Source: Pedobacter roseus (lineage in GTDB: Bacteria > Bacteroidota > Bacteroidia > Sphingobacteriales > Sphingobacteriaceae). From it: a stretch of 64,000 nt of DNA. The first letter of the stretch is position 1; each line of letters opens with the position of its first letter. Location of the stretch: contig NZ_CP060723.1 in the NCBI RefSeq assembly GCF_014395225.1, positions 3,596,001 through 3,660,000 of the forward strand, written 5' to 3'. The translations under genes were made by a program, and so were the position numbers. The notes under the pieces were generated by a model. It saw nothing but the letters and a program-made list of their open reading frames with translations. It made no database searches and was not told the origin of the DNA. Positions 1 to 10,235 of the stretch are shown here, piece after piece.

Positions 1-3000
1 GCGGTAAGCACAGGTGCCATTTTAGACAAATTCCAACAGGAAGCCATGCAGGCAAACGAAACCGTGCTGTTGGAAACCGCTCCAGGACATGAAACCAGGT
101 GTTTAAATTCTTCATTTACCACTTTCTTTAATGAAGAAAAAAAGAAACTTCAGGCAGAGGGAATGGATAAAAAAGAAATCTGGGCTAAACTCGAGTCGCT
201 TAATGTTGGCCGTTTGCGCATTGCTGCAAAGGGAATTGAAAGACGTGGCGATGATCTGGTAAAAATCGACGAGGCAGAACAAACTGATCTGGGTATGTAC
301 ATGATCGGTCAGATTGCCCCTATGCATAAAGAAGTGATGTCGTTACTCGATCTTCACCAGGATGTTGCCGATCATAATTATACACATATTTTAGACGCCA
401 AACTTTCTTCACCTCCTGAAAATAAAACCAAAGCACTGGATGTTGCCATTGTGGGTATGGCCTGTATCTTCCCTGGGGCTAAAAACCTCGAAGAATACTG
501 GCGCAATATCATTCTTGGCAAAGATTCGGTAACCGAAGTACCGGATGAAAGATGGAATAAAGAACTCTATTATAACCCCGATTCTACTGATGGCGATATG
601 TCGCACTCTAAATGGGGCGGTTTTATCCCGAGGATAGATTTTGATCCCTTAGAATTTGGAATTCCGCCACAGTCGCTTGCGGCCATAGAGCCTACCCAAT
701 TGCTAACCTTAATGGTGGCCAAACAGGCGATGCAACATGCAGGTTATGCCGATGGCGGTGTAGATAACGAAAATGTTTCGGTAATTATAGGTGCCGAAGG
801 TGGAAACGATCTGGCCAACAGCTACAGTTTTAGGGGCTTTTACAAACAGGTTTTTGGCGAAATGCCAGCTGAATTGGATGCTGCCTTACCGAAAACTACG
901 GAAGATTCCTTCCCTGGTATTTTGGCGAATGTAATTTCGGGCAGGATTACCAACAGGCTAAATCTGGGCGGCAGAAATTATACCGTTGATGCGGCTTGTG
1001 CTTCTTCGCTTGCAGCAATCGATCTGGCCTGCCAGGAGTTATTTTTAGAGAAATCGGATATGGTTTTGGCAGGTGGAGCAGATCTTCACAACGGTATTAA
1101 CGATTACCTCATGTTCTCGAGTACACATGCCCTTTCTAAAAAAGGAAGGTGTGCCACTTTTGATGCAGAAGCAGACGGAATTGCACTTGGCGAAGGTATT
1201 GCCATGATCGTATTAAAAAGACATGATGATGCTTTAAGAGACGGCGATACCATTTATTCTATCATTAAAGGTGTGGGTGGCTCAAGCGATGGCAAAAGCC
1301 TTGGTTTAACTGCGCCACGCAAAAACGGACAGGTAAATGCACTGGAAAGGGCTTATAGCCAGGCAGGGATTACGCCATCACTGGTTGGTTTGGTAGAAGC
1401 ACATGGTACAGGAACCGTAGTTGGTGATAAAACAGAAATCAGCGCGCTGACCGTTATGCTTAATCAATCGGGTGCAACCGCCGGACAAACACATTTAGGC
1501 TCTGTAAAAACACAGATTGGCCATACCAAATGTGCTGCCGGAATTGCAGGTTTAATCAAAGCATCGCTATCGGTTTACCACGGCATTAAACCTCCAACCA
1601 TTAACTTAAAAACCCCAAATAGTTTCTACAACGCTAAAACCAGTCCTTTCGCTTTCCACACCGAGGCTGGTTTATGGATGGAAGAAAAAAGATATGCTGG
1701 CGTTAGTGCCTTTGGTTTTGGCGGAACAAATTTCCATGCGGTATTAGAAAGCGCTCAGAACACCGAAAATAAAAATTCGATCTTAAAATCGTGGCCTTCT
1801 GAACTGTTTGTTTTCAGGGGCGATACTTACGAGGAAGCTAAAAACCGCGTAATCTCGGTAAAAAACCTCCTGGAGCTGAACGATCAGATCGAACTGAAAG
1901 ATATTGCCTATAGTTTAGCCACTGCTGATACGAAACCTGTTCAATTGAGCATTGTAGCTAATCATGCAGAAGATCTGGTAATGAAAATTGATCTGGTTCT
2001 ATCAGGCGTAGAAAGCAAAGACACTTACCTTACTCAAAAACAGGACGGCAAGGTTGCTTTTATGTTCCCGGGACAAGGAAGTCAAAGGGTCAACATGGCG
2101 AGAGATCTTTTCGTGGTTTTCCCTGAAATGAGAAAACTGCTAAAAGCTTATCCTGAATACGAAAAAATCCTTTTCCCAAATACGGTATTTAATGATGCGG
2201 ATGCGAAAGCACAAAAAGAAAGTATAAAAGATACCCGCATGGCACAACCGTTATTGGGTATTGTAGATCTGGCCATTGCCAACTTCTTAAAATCATTGGG
2301 TATTATACCTGATATGGTTGCAGGCCACAGTTATGGCGAATTGCCAGCACTTTGTTTTGCAGGTGCTTTTGAAGAAGAAGCCCTGGTTCACTTAAGCGCA
2401 GAACGGGCAAAATCTATTTTAAATGCAGTAGAAAACGGCGATCCGGGCACCATGCTTGCTGTGAGTGCAAAACAGGAAGATCTTGCACAATATCTTGGCG
2501 ATATTGCAGCTGTTTATCCCGTAAACTTTAATGCACCAACGCAATGTGTAATTGCAGGTAGCACTGCAGCCATTGGCCAATTGGCCGCGGTTTTAAAAGA
2601 AGCTAAAATATCTTTCCGTCCGCTTGAAGTGGCCTGTGCTTTCCACAGTCCATTGGTGGCCAAATCGAAACAGCTTTACCAACAAGTGCTTTCTGGCGTA
2701 AACTTTAATGATCTTAAAATTCCGGTATGGTCTAACACCACGGCGAAAGAATACCCAGTTGAGGCCGCTGCAGTTAAAGAACGTTTAACCGACCATTTAA
2801 TAAAACCTGTCCTTTTTGTTGATGAGCTTAGGGATATGTATGCCGCCGGCGCCAGGGTTTTCGTAGAAGTTGGCCCTGGCAAGGTGTTAAGTGGTTTAAC
2901 CAAAGCCTGCATTGGTAAAGACGAAGTGATTTTACACACCGAAGATCAGGGTCAGAATAAATTAAGTAATTTATTAGGCACTTTGGCAGGCTATATGGCT

Positions 3001-5544
3001 ACTGGCCGCGAAATCAAACTCGAAAAATTATTCGAAGGCCGTTCTGTTAAAAGCATCAAATTGGATGAACCTTCAATTTATAAAAAAAGTCCTGCCATCT
3101 GGTATGTGAACGGTCAACACGCTGTTCCATCAACGGGTAAACTTCCGGCAAATGGTGCATCCCCTATTACTAAACCGATTATCCTTATGAATAACACCTC
3201 TACATTAACTGAAAATCAACAGGTTAATGGCTCAGCCAAAGACTTGATGATGCAGGAGTACCTGCACAGCATGAAAATGCTGATTCAGGCACAACGCGAT
3301 GTGATGCTTTCCTTTTTAGGGCAGGCTCCCGCAATGCCTTCGCAAATCATTAATCAACCTTTAACATCATACCAGGCACCTCAGCCTGTCCGTATCGAAA
3401 ATCAGATCACGGTAAAACAGGAAGTGCCACTGGCACAAACCATCGAAGTAATCACACCTGTTGTTGCACAAAAAGACATAAAACTGGTGCTTTTGCAGCT
3501 AGTAAGCGATAAAACCGGCTATCCACAAGAAATGTTAGGTATGGAAATGGATCTGGAAGCCGATTTAAGTATCGATTCCATCAAACGCGTAGAAATTATT
3601 GGTGCACTACGTACCGAACTGGGTGGTTTTTCTCAATTAAACCTTCCGGAAGATAAAATTATGGAGCAGCTTGCCGGACTTAAAACTTTAGCTAGCCTCG
3701 TAAACTGGATTACAGAAAATACTGAACAGCCAAAAGCGGTTAATGCACCTGCTCCAATAGCCACAGCATCAAGCCAGGCTGAACCTGCAAAATTTTCATT
3801 GGATCAGTTAAAATCGGCCATTCTGGATGTGGTGAGTGAAAAAACCGGCTACCCAAAAGAAATGTTGGGTATGGATTTAGATCTTGAAGCTGATTTAAGT
3901 ATCGATTCGATCAAAAGAATGGAAATTATCGCTTCGTTAAAAGAAAAAATCGGTTTTGGTGCCCAAGGCGATCAGGCTGATGACTTAATGGAGAAACTGG
4001 CCGCAATCAAAACCTTAAATGCCCTGGTTAACTGGATTGCCGATGTTGAAGCAGAAAGCTCGGAGGTGCTTACCGAAGCAAAAAAGCTTATTGAGGAGAG
4101 CATCGATGACCAAACGGTAAAAGAAAAATTATCCCGTTTAAGATTTGAGCTAACTCCTGCTGCATTGACCATTACCGAAGCAGCCATTTTAAAAGGTCAG
4201 CGTTTTGCCTTAACTGACGATGGTGGAGGTCAGGCGATCAAAATCAAAAAAGTACTCGAAAAACATGGTGCAATTGCCGATCTGGTGAGCTTTGAAGACT
4301 CATTGGATGGCTATCAGGGCCTCATCATCCTGAACATGTTCGAAGCACAGCGAAAAGTGGGCATCCTCGATCATTTCGCCACCATTAAAAAATTAAATTT
4401 TGATACCGTAAAATGGGTATACCTGATTGCAGATACCAAACAATATTTTAACGATCAATCAGATATTTCTTTCCTGAGACATTACCAGGGTTATTCCGGT
4501 TTCTTTAAAAGTTTAGACCGTGAGTACGAACATACCAAATGCCGTTTCATCAGCCTGGAAACCAAAATGACACCTGATGAAATCACCAATATTACCTTAA
4601 ACGAAATCCTGAATCCGGATAAACCTTCAGAAATTATTTACAACGACCATAAAAGACATATTATGGAACTTGTGCCACATCAATTGAGTACCGAAACCGA
4701 TGCACACATCCATTTAGATAAAGATGCCGTAGTGATGGTTTTAGGTGGCGCACAAGGCATTACAGCCGAACTGATGATCCATTTCGCAAAAGATTACCCT
4801 TGCAGGTACATTTTGGTGGGCCGTTCTGCAAATCCAATAGCTTCGGCAAATGAAGCCAGTGCTTCGTTAAAAACCAAAGATGAGATCAGGCAGTACGTAA
4901 TTAAACAGGGCGAGATTAAAAAACCTGCAGAGATAGAACAGGAAACCAATCGTATTTATAAAAACAACCAGATTTTACGTTGCATTGCAACTTTAGAAGA
5001 AGGTGGATCGACAGTGGTTTACGAATCGTTAGACCTTAAAGATGAAGAAGCGCTAACCCGTTTGATCAATCAGGTTTACGAAGATTATGGCCGCATAGAT
5101 GGCGTGGTACATGGTGCAGGTTTACTGGAAGACAAACTGTTCCATAGCAAAACTTCTGAATCTTTCGGACGTGTTTTCGACACCAAAGTAACCCCATTAA
5201 GGGTATTGGCTGAGCAATTAAGGCCAGAAACCCAATTTGTGATCCTTTTCTCGAGCATTGCTTCTGTTTATGGAAACCGCGGGCAAACTGATTATGCCGC
5301 AGCAAACAGCGTAATGGACAAATATGCCTGGGCTTTAAAACAGAAAATCCAGGGCAAGGTAATGGCTATTAACTGGGGACCGTGGAAAGGTGCCGGTATG
5401 GTTTCGCCAACACTGGAGAAAGAATACCAGCGCAGGGGAATTGCCATGATCCCATTACAGGATGGAATGGAAACTTTCCTGAATGAACTAAAATATGGTA
5501 AAGAAAGCCAGGTATTGATCATGGCTGGAAACACCTGGACATAA
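1..5544 (+). CDS. Polyketide/PUFA-type megasynthase, ER(NMO-like)-KS-AT-ACP-ACP-KR (5' truncated by window)
   Basis: The reading frame is open from base 1, so the gene starts upstream. Residues are counted from the Met codon at 46. The first ~110 residues match the C-terminal part of a nitronate monooxygenase/PfaD-like flavin enoyl reductase (PGHETRC and GRLRIAAKG segments). A ketosynthase follows with Cys318 (DAACASS), His453 (EAHGTGT) and His493 (IGHTKCAAG). The acyltransferase has FPGQGSQ near 674, GHSYGE with Ser762, and AFHSP with His867, a malonyl-type pattern. Two tandem ACPs carry DSIK serines at 1178 and 1288. The ketoreductase shows GGAQGI at 1567-1572 and Tyr1750 in the TDYAAAN motif. 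Tandem ACPs and an NMO-type ER are typical of PUFA-synthase-like iterative systems. No DH is present here; it is in the next gene. Together the two proteins supply KS, AT, KR, DH, ER and ACP, i.e. a complete reductive cycle. The product cannot be read from the sequence. Confidence 0.93.
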   Translation, partial: AVSTGAILDKFQQEAMQANETVLLETAPGHETRCLNSSFTTFFNEEKKKLQAEGMDKKEIWAKLESLNVGRLRIAAKGIERRGDDLVKIDEAEQTDLGMYMIGQIAPMHKEVMSLLDLHQDVADHNYTHILDAKLSSPPENKTKALDVAIVGMACIFPGAKNLEEYWRNIILGKDSVTEVPDERWNKELYYNPDSTDGDMSHSKWGGFIPRIDFDPLEFGIPPQSLAAIEPTQLLTLMVAKQAMQHAGYADGGVDNENVSVIIGAEGGNDLANSYSFRGFYKQVFGEMPAELDAALPKTTEDSFPGILANVISGRITNRLNLGGRNYTVDAACASSLAAIDLACQELFLEKSDMVLAGGADLHNGINDYLMFSSTHALSKKGRCATFDAEADGIALGEGIAMIVLKRHDDALRDGDTIYSIIKGVGGSSDGKSLGLTAPRKNGQVNALERAYSQAGITPSLVGLVEAHGTGTVVGDKTEISALTVMLNQSGATAGQTHLGSVKTQIGHTKCAAGIAGLIKASLSVYHGIKPPTINLKTPNSFYNAKTSPFAFHTEAGLWMEEKRYAGVSAFGFGGTNFHAVLESAQNTENKNSILKSWPSELFVFRGDTYEEAKNRVISVKNLLELNDQIELKDIAYSLATADTKPVQLSIVANHAEDLVMKIDLVLSGVESKDTYLTQKQDGKVAFMFPGQGSQRVNMARDLFVVFPEMRKLLKAYPEYEKILFPNTVFNDADAKAQKESIKDTRMAQPLLGIVDLAIANFLKSLGIIPDMVAGHSYGELPALCFAGAFEEEALVHLSAERAKSILNAVENGDPGTMLAVSAKQEDLAQYLGDIAAVYPVNFNAPTQCVIAGSTAAIGQLAAVLKEAKISFRPLEVACAFHSPLVAKSKQLYQQVLSGVNFNDLKIPVWSNTTAKEYPVEAAAVKERLTDHLIKPVLFVDELRDMYAAGARVFVEVGPGKVLSGLTKACIGKDEVILHTEDQGQNKLSNLLGTLAGYMATGREIKLEKLFEGRSVKSIKLDEPSIYKKSPAIWYVNGQHAVPSTGKLPANGASPITKPIILMNNTSTLTENQQVNGSAKDLMMQEYLHSMKMLIQAQRDVMLSFLGQAPAMPSQIINQPLTSYQAPQPVRIENQITVKQEVPLAQTIEVITPVVAQKDIKLVLLQLVSDKTGYPQEMLGMEMDLEADLSIDSIKRVEIIGALRTELGGFSQLNLPEDKIMEQLAGLKTLASLVNWITENTEQPKAVNAPAPIATASSQAEPAKFSLDQLKSAILDVVSEKTGYPKEMLGMDLDLEADLSIDSIKRMEIIASLKEKIGFGAQGDQADDLMEKLAAIKTLNALVNWIADVEAESSEVLTEAKKLIEESIDDQTVKEKLSRLRFELTPAALTITEAAILKGQRFALTDDGGGQAIKIKKVLEKHGAIADLVSFEDSLDGYQGLIILNMFEAQRKVGILDHFATIKKLNFDTVKWVYLIADTKQYFNDQSDISFLRHYQGYSGFFKSLDREYEHTKCRFISLETKMTPDEITNITLNEILNPDKPSEIIYNDHKRHIMELVPHQLSTETDAHIHLDKDAVVMVLGGAQGITAELMIHFAKDYPCRYILVGRSANPIASANEASASLKTKDEIRQYVIKQGEIKKPAEIEQETNRIYKNNQILRCIATLEEGGSTVVYESLDLKDEEALTRLINQVYEDYGRIDGVVHGAGLLEDKLFHSKTSESFGRVFDTKVTPLRVLAEQLRPETQFVILFSSIASVYGNRGQTDYAAANSVMDKYAWALKQKIQGKVMAINWGPWKGAGMVSPTLEKEYQRRGIAMIPLQDGMETFLNELKYGKESQVLIMAGNTWT

Positions 5545-5613
5545 AACCACGTAACTAAACTACTAGAGATCGAAAGCCCATAGGTTTTATGACCGACAAA
5601 TCTATTACTATAA

Positions 5614-5655
5614 GCCACAGATTTACAGATTGTAAGTAATCTGTGAATCTGTGGC
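5614..5655. repeat. 18-bp inverted repeat of the 'ctgtggcaaa' family between the two PKS genes
   Basis: The arms 5614-5631 and 5638-5655 pair over 18 bp with one mismatch around a 6-nt loop. The outer part (ATCTGTGGCAAA) belongs to an interspersed family also seen at 17219-17230, 28318-28345, 28567-28595 and near 40750. There is no T-run long enough to call a confident terminator. It may protect or attenuate the polycistronic message. Confidence 0.6.
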
Positions 5656-5724
5656 AAAAAATAAAATTTGCAGAAAAGAAAGTCTTGCACCGAAGGTGCA
5701 TATTTCAATTGACGAATAAGACGA

Positions 5725-8700
5725 ATGAAGAAAAGCGATGTAGCAATTATTGGAATGTCATGCATTTTTCCGGGCGCGAAAGATATGCAGACCTTTTGGG
5801 AGAACATTATCAACCGGGTAGATTCAACACAACAGGTTCCGGCCGACCGGATTGATCCTGTGCATTTCGACAAAACGGTAAGCGGGGTAGATCGTTTTTA
5901 TTGTAACCGTGGCGGTTTTATTCCTGATCATCAGTTTGATCCGCAGCGCTTCGGCATTTTACCGCTGGCTGTAGAAGGTACGGAACCCGATCATCTGCTA
6001 ACTTTAGATCTGGTTCATCAGGCACTCGAGGATGCATCAGTATTCGAAAAAAAATATTCCCTTGATAAAACAGGGATCATTATTGGCAAAGGAAATTATG
6101 TAGGACCCGGGGCAACCCGTGCGATCGAAATTGTAAGAACTGGTGAGCAAATTTCGAGTGTATTAAAAGATTTAATGCCGCAACTTACTGATGCAGAAAT
6201 TGAAAAGGTAAAACACGAGTTTCAATTGCGTAAAGGCCGTTTCAGTGCCGATACCGCAATGGGATTGATCCCTAATTTAGTGGCTTCGTTGGTAGCCAAT
6301 CGCCTTAATTTAGGCGGACTGGCTTTTACTTTGGATGCTGCCTGTGCCAGTTCACTCATCGCAGTTGATCATGGCGTGCAGGAACTGAATAGTGGCCGTT
6401 GCGATATGATTATTGCAGGCGGTGTACATTTAGGTCAGAATGCAGCCTTTTGGAGCATTTTTTCTCAATTGGGTGCTTTATCCAAACAGGAAAAAATAAA
6501 ACCTTTCGATCAAAATGCTGATGGACTGATTATTGGCGAAGGTTGTGGTTTTGTGGTACTTAAACGCCTCGAAGATGCCATCAGGGATCAGGATAAAATT
6601 TACTCAGTAATTAAAGGTGTGGGCATCAGTAGCGATGGCAGCGGAACCAGCGTAATGAGTCCGTCGGTTAAAGGCCAGTTAAAAGCCATTACTGAAGCCT
6701 GGAAAAACGCAGAACTGGAAAGTAAAAATATCGGCTATTTAGAAGCGCATGGAACAGGCACCCCACTTGGCGATAAAACCGAGGTTGAAACCTTAAAACA
6801 GTTTTTCGGTCAGGATGCCGATCTGCCAAAAGCAGGTATCGGTTCTGTAAAATCGAATATCGGCCATGCCATGCCCGCAGCTGGTATTGCCGGTTTGATC
6901 AAATCAAGCTTGGCTTTGTACCATGGCATCATCCCTCCTACTTTACATTGTGATGAACCCGTTGCGCAACTGGCCGAAACCCGTTTTTCTGCTGTACAAA
7001 AAGCGATAGACTGGAACCAATCAGGTTTACCTAAACTGGCTGCCGTAAATGCATTCGGTTTTGGTGGTATTAACGCCCATGTAGTTTTAACTGCTTACGA
7101 TACCCCTAAAAAAGATGAGGTATTGGTCATCGCAAGACCAAGTCATGAGGCTTTGATCGATTCGCTCGAAAACGGCGATTACAGCATTGGGAATGGAAAT
7201 TTCCGTTTAGTGTTATTTAACCCCAGCCCTGAGCGGATCAAAAAAGCCCTAAAAATTGTAGCTAAAAATTCTCCATGGAGAAATAAACAGGATATCTGGT
7301 ACACCAATTCGCCATTATTGGCCAACGATGGCAAAATAGCTTTCGTTTTCCCGGGTTTAGATGGACTTGCGGGTGGTGAAATTAAATCGGTAGCCGATTA
7401 TTTCAACATCAGTATCGATGAAAACGAAAAACAGGACGGTCTGTTAAGCGAGGCTCTCAATATCCTCAACAAAAGCAGTGTTTTAGATCAGGCTTTAAAA
7501 CAATTGGGCGTTAAATCTGATATGAACGCAGGGCACAGCCTTGGCGAATGGCTGGCTGCAAGATCTTCGGAGCTTGCGGAAGAAAGTTCGGTCATGAATT
7601 TACTGAATGTGCTTAACCCCGAAACTTTTGAACTGAAAGATTCGCGTTTTATTGCCGTGGGTTGCGGTTTAGATACACTTCAACCCATAATCGAAAGAAT
7701 ACCCGATTTATACCTTTCAAACGATAACTGTCCGCAACAGGTCATCCTTTGTGGAAGCAAAATTGCGCTCGACGAACTCGTTCCAATATTAAAGGTGAAA
7801 CAGATTTTTCATCAGATTCTGCCTTTTCAATCAGGTTTTCACTCTCCATTTGTAGCCGATAAACTGGGTCTGATTCTCGAAGGTATGCAGAATATGCAGT
7901 TCCGAAAAACCACTACACCGCTTTGGTCGGCCACTACTTTAGAAACTTACCCAGAAGGCTTTGAAGCCATCCGTCAGTTAAGTGCCGAACACCTGATTAA
8001 ACCGGTGCGTTTCCGCGAGCTTACCGAAAAATTATATGCAGAAGGTGCACGTGTTTTTATCCAGGTGGGTTCCGGTGGTTTAGTCGGCTTTATCGACGAT
8101 ACTTTAAGGGAAAAAGAAATCAGCACCATTAGTGCCAATGTGCCGATCCGTTCAGGCATTACGCAGTTGCAAAGGGTTTTGGCAGCACTTTTTATCGAAG
8201 GAAAAGAAATCGGCCTAAATTATTTGGGCAACATCAAATCAACCCCGCCGCAAAAAAACAAAGGCATTAAACTCGAACTGGGTTCGCCGATTATCCATAA
8301 CCTGCAAACACTTAAAGGTTTAACCATTAAGCAAAGTCAACCCGTACAACCTAAAACTTTTGCGGAAGCCAAACATCCGGTTTTACAGGCTTTTAACGAG
8401 AATGTAATGGAAATGATCAATATGCAGAGCGAAATAATCGAACTATTCGAAAATGCAGCTATACAAGTCGATCAGCCGAGCAACCGGGCACCTGCTAAAC
8501 CAATAAGACAAGCCTTTAGCCAAAAGCTTGATTTGAGCCTTGAGAACTGTCCTTACCTTATAGATCATTCACTATTGAGGCAGCCAAAAGGCTGGCCAAC
8601 GGTAGAAGATATGGATCCGGTAATCCCGATGACCATGATTTTTGAAGTGTTTGCTGAAATCGCCAACGCGCAATCGCCGGAAGAAAAGGTACAGAAAATC

Positions 8701-9951
8701 ATGAATATGCGGGTTTTCCAATGGATGAATGTGGTTAAACCTTTCCAGGAAACCGTAACTGGCGAATGGAAAGACGAACAAAGGGTTTACCTCAATTTAG
8801 AACGTTTTGCCAATGCGGAAGTGCAATTGGCTGCACTCTTAAATCCTGCTCCGAAAAGAACTTTCGATATTGGAAAACTACTGGATATCAACCGTACTTC
8901 CGCGCAGATTTACGATGCCCACATGTTCCACGGACCAGATTATCAGGGGATCAAAAAACTGACCGCGGTTGGCGAAAAAGGAATTACCGGTATTATTGAA
9001 GCTGCAGGCGGAAAAGGCTCATTGCTCGACAACGCTGGTCAGTTGTTTGGTTTATGGCTTCAGCTCACTTTAGAAAAAGATAGAATTGCTTTCCCTGTTA
9101 AAATTCAGGAAATAGAATTTTTCGGCGATATGGCCGACCAGCAAGGTACCTTCGAATGTACCTGCGTACTCACCGAAATAAACGATGAATTTGCCACTGC
9201 AGATATCGTAATGAAAAGAGATGGCATCACCTGGCTCATTATATCAGGCTGGCAGAACCGCAGATTGGAAATAGACGAACCGCTTTGGAATGTGTCGATG
9301 TCGCCGCTCCACAACCGTTTATCAGAAGAGGTTGCACCTGGCATTTTTCTTTTCGGCAATGCTTATTCGCGTGTAGTATCATGGGATTTTATCCTGAAAA
9401 GATATTTCAACCAGACAGAGAAAAAGCACCACAACAACCTCTTACCCAATAAAAGAAGAACCTGGATGATCAGTCGCGTGGCGGCGAAAGATGCCGTTCG
9501 GAATTTACTGAATACGCAGAAAAACCAGGCCTGTTATCCTATTACCTTCGAAATTTATTCGGATGAGCACCGCAAACCTTATGTTAAAGGTGGTTTAACA
9601 GATAATATTAACATCTCTATAGCACATAAGGGCACCGATGCAGTCGGAATAGCCCGTTTTAACGAACCTGTTGGTATCGATATCGAACATATCGAAGAAC
9701 GCAGCGCAGGTTTCTTTGATCTTGTTTTTAACGATCACGAAATGGCCCTGCTCGAAAGCCGCGACAAAATAGAATGGGCAACCCGGTTCTGGGTAGCCAA
9801 AGAAGCTTATGGAAAATACCTGGGCAAAGGTTTACAGGGCAATCCCAAAGCCTATACTGTTGAAGTAATCAACGGCGAAGAACTATGCATCAATAACATC
9901 ACAATCAAAACAATCAAACATAAAAACTATATCATCGGATGGACACTATAA
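5725..9951 (+). CDS. Polyketide/PUFA-type megasynthase, KS-AT-DH with C-terminal phosphopantetheinyl transferase
   Basis: The ketosynthase (about 1-430) keeps Cys207 (DAACASS), His342 (EAHGTGT) and His381 (IGHAMPAAG). The AT-like domain (about 535-800) has Ser605 (GHSLGE) and His706 (GFHSPF). Its first motif reads FPGLDGL instead of FPGQGSQ, and the spacing to the Ser motif is about 27 residues shorter than in the upstream synthase. A double-hotdog dehydratase covers about 930-1200, with His948 (LIDHSLL), the DH signature MFHGPDYQGI and Asp1102 (LLDNAGQ). The last ~120 residues form an Sfp-type phosphopantetheinyl transferase with GIDIE at 1317-1321 and WVAKEA at 1356-1361, so the synthase probably activates its own carrier proteins. 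There is no ACP in this protein; ACPs come from the upstream gene and from the small ACP that overlaps its 3' end by 13 nt. Confidence 0.93.
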   Translation: MKKSDVAIIGMSCIFPGAKDMQTFWENIINRVDSTQQVPADRIDPVHFDKTVSGVDRFYCNRGGFIPDHQFDPQRFGILPLAVEGTEPDHLLTLDLVHQALEDASVFEKKYSLDKTGIIIGKGNYVGPGATRAIEIVRTGEQISSVLKDLMPQLTDAEIEKVKHEFQLRKGRFSADTAMGLIPNLVASLVANRLNLGGLAFTLDAACASSLIAVDHGVQELNSGRCDMIIAGGVHLGQNAAFWSIFSQLGALSKQEKIKPFDQNADGLIIGEGCGFVVLKRLEDAIRDQDKIYSVIKGVGISSDGSGTSVMSPSVKGQLKAITEAWKNAELESKNIGYLEAHGTGTPLGDKTEVETLKQFFGQDADLPKAGIGSVKSNIGHAMPAAGIAGLIKSSLALYHGIIPPTLHCDEPVAQLAETRFSAVQKAIDWNQSGLPKLAAVNAFGFGGINAHVVLTAYDTPKKDEVLVIARPSHEALIDSLENGDYSIGNGNFRLVLFNPSPERIKKALKIVAKNSPWRNKQDIWYTNSPLLANDGKIAFVFPGLDGLAGGEIKSVADYFNISIDENEKQDGLLSEALNILNKSSVLDQALKQLGVKSDMNAGHSLGEWLAARSSELAEESSVMNLLNVLNPETFELKDSRFIAVGCGLDTLQPIIERIPDLYLSNDNCPQQVILCGSKIALDELVPILKVKQIFHQILPFQSGFHSPFVADKLGLILEGMQNMQFRKTTTPLWSATTLETYPEGFEAIRQLSAEHLIKPVRFRELTEKLYAEGARVFIQVGSGGLVGFIDDTLREKEISTISANVPIRSGITQLQRVLAALFIEGKEIGLNYLGNIKSTPPQKNKGIKLELGSPIIHNLQTLKGLTIKQSQPVQPKTFAEAKHPVLQAFNENVMEMINMQSEIIELFENAAIQVDQPSNRAPAKPIRQAFSQKLDLSLENCPYLIDHSLLRQPKGWPTVEDMDPVIPMTMIFEVFAEIANAQSPEEKVQKIMNMRVFQWMNVVKPFQETVTGEWKDEQRVYLNLERFANAEVQLAALLNPAPKRTFDIGKLLDINRTSAQIYDAHMFHGPDYQGIKKLTAVGEKGITGIIEAAGGKGSLLDNAGQLFGLWLQLTLEKDRIAFPVKIQEIEFFGDMADQQGTFECTCVLTEINDEFATADIVMKRDGITWLIISGWQNRRLEIDEPLWNVSMSPLHNRLSEEVAPGIFLFGNAYSRVVSWDFILKRYFNQTEKKHHNNLLPNKRRTWMISRVAAKDAVRNLLNTQKNQACYPITFEIYSDEHRKPYVKGGLTDNINISIAHKGTDAVGIARFNEPVGIDIEHIEERSAGFFDLVFNDHEMALLESRDKIEWATRFWVAKEAYGKYLGKGLQGNPKAYTVEVINGEELCINNITIKTIKHKNYIIGWTL

Positions 9952-10235
9952 CTACGAAATTAAGCAGCGAAGAAATCTTCAACCTCATGAAACAATTTAT
10001 CACCGAAGTAATCGGCGAAGAATTTGTTGAAGAAATGGATATCACCCCTGAAAGTTCTTTCACCAAAGATCTGGAAATGGATAGCATTGAAATTGTATCT
10101 TTTTCCGAAAAAATCAAGGCGCATTTTGGCGAACAGATCGATTTTACAGGCTGGTTATCTTCCATGGATTTAGATCAGCTGATCAACTTAAACTTAGGCA
10201 TGATCATCTCTTATATCGAAGAATGCCAGTCATAA
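9939..10235 (+). CDS. Free-standing acyl carrier protein
   Basis: This 98-residue acidic protein has the carrier-protein motif DLEMDSIE, with the phosphopantetheine acceptor at Ser49. The start overlaps the preceding synthase by 13 nt and the stop overlaps the next hydrolase gene by 13 nt, so translation is tightly coupled. It may hold a starter or a finished chain for hand-over to the hydrolase or acyltransferases downstream. That role is inferred from context. Several alternative Met codons exist, but the first keeps the helix-1 region of an ACP intact. Confidence 0.9.
   Translation: MDTITTKLSSEEIFNLMKQFITEVIGEEFVEEMDITPESSFTKDLEMDSIEIVSFSEKIKAHFGEQIDFTGWLSSMDLDQLINLNLGMIISYIEECQS

Noticed and set aside
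5292..5873. 193-codon minus-strand frame between the two PKS genes
   Set aside because: It is antisense to well-supported PKS coding sequence on both sides and encodes nothing recognisable.
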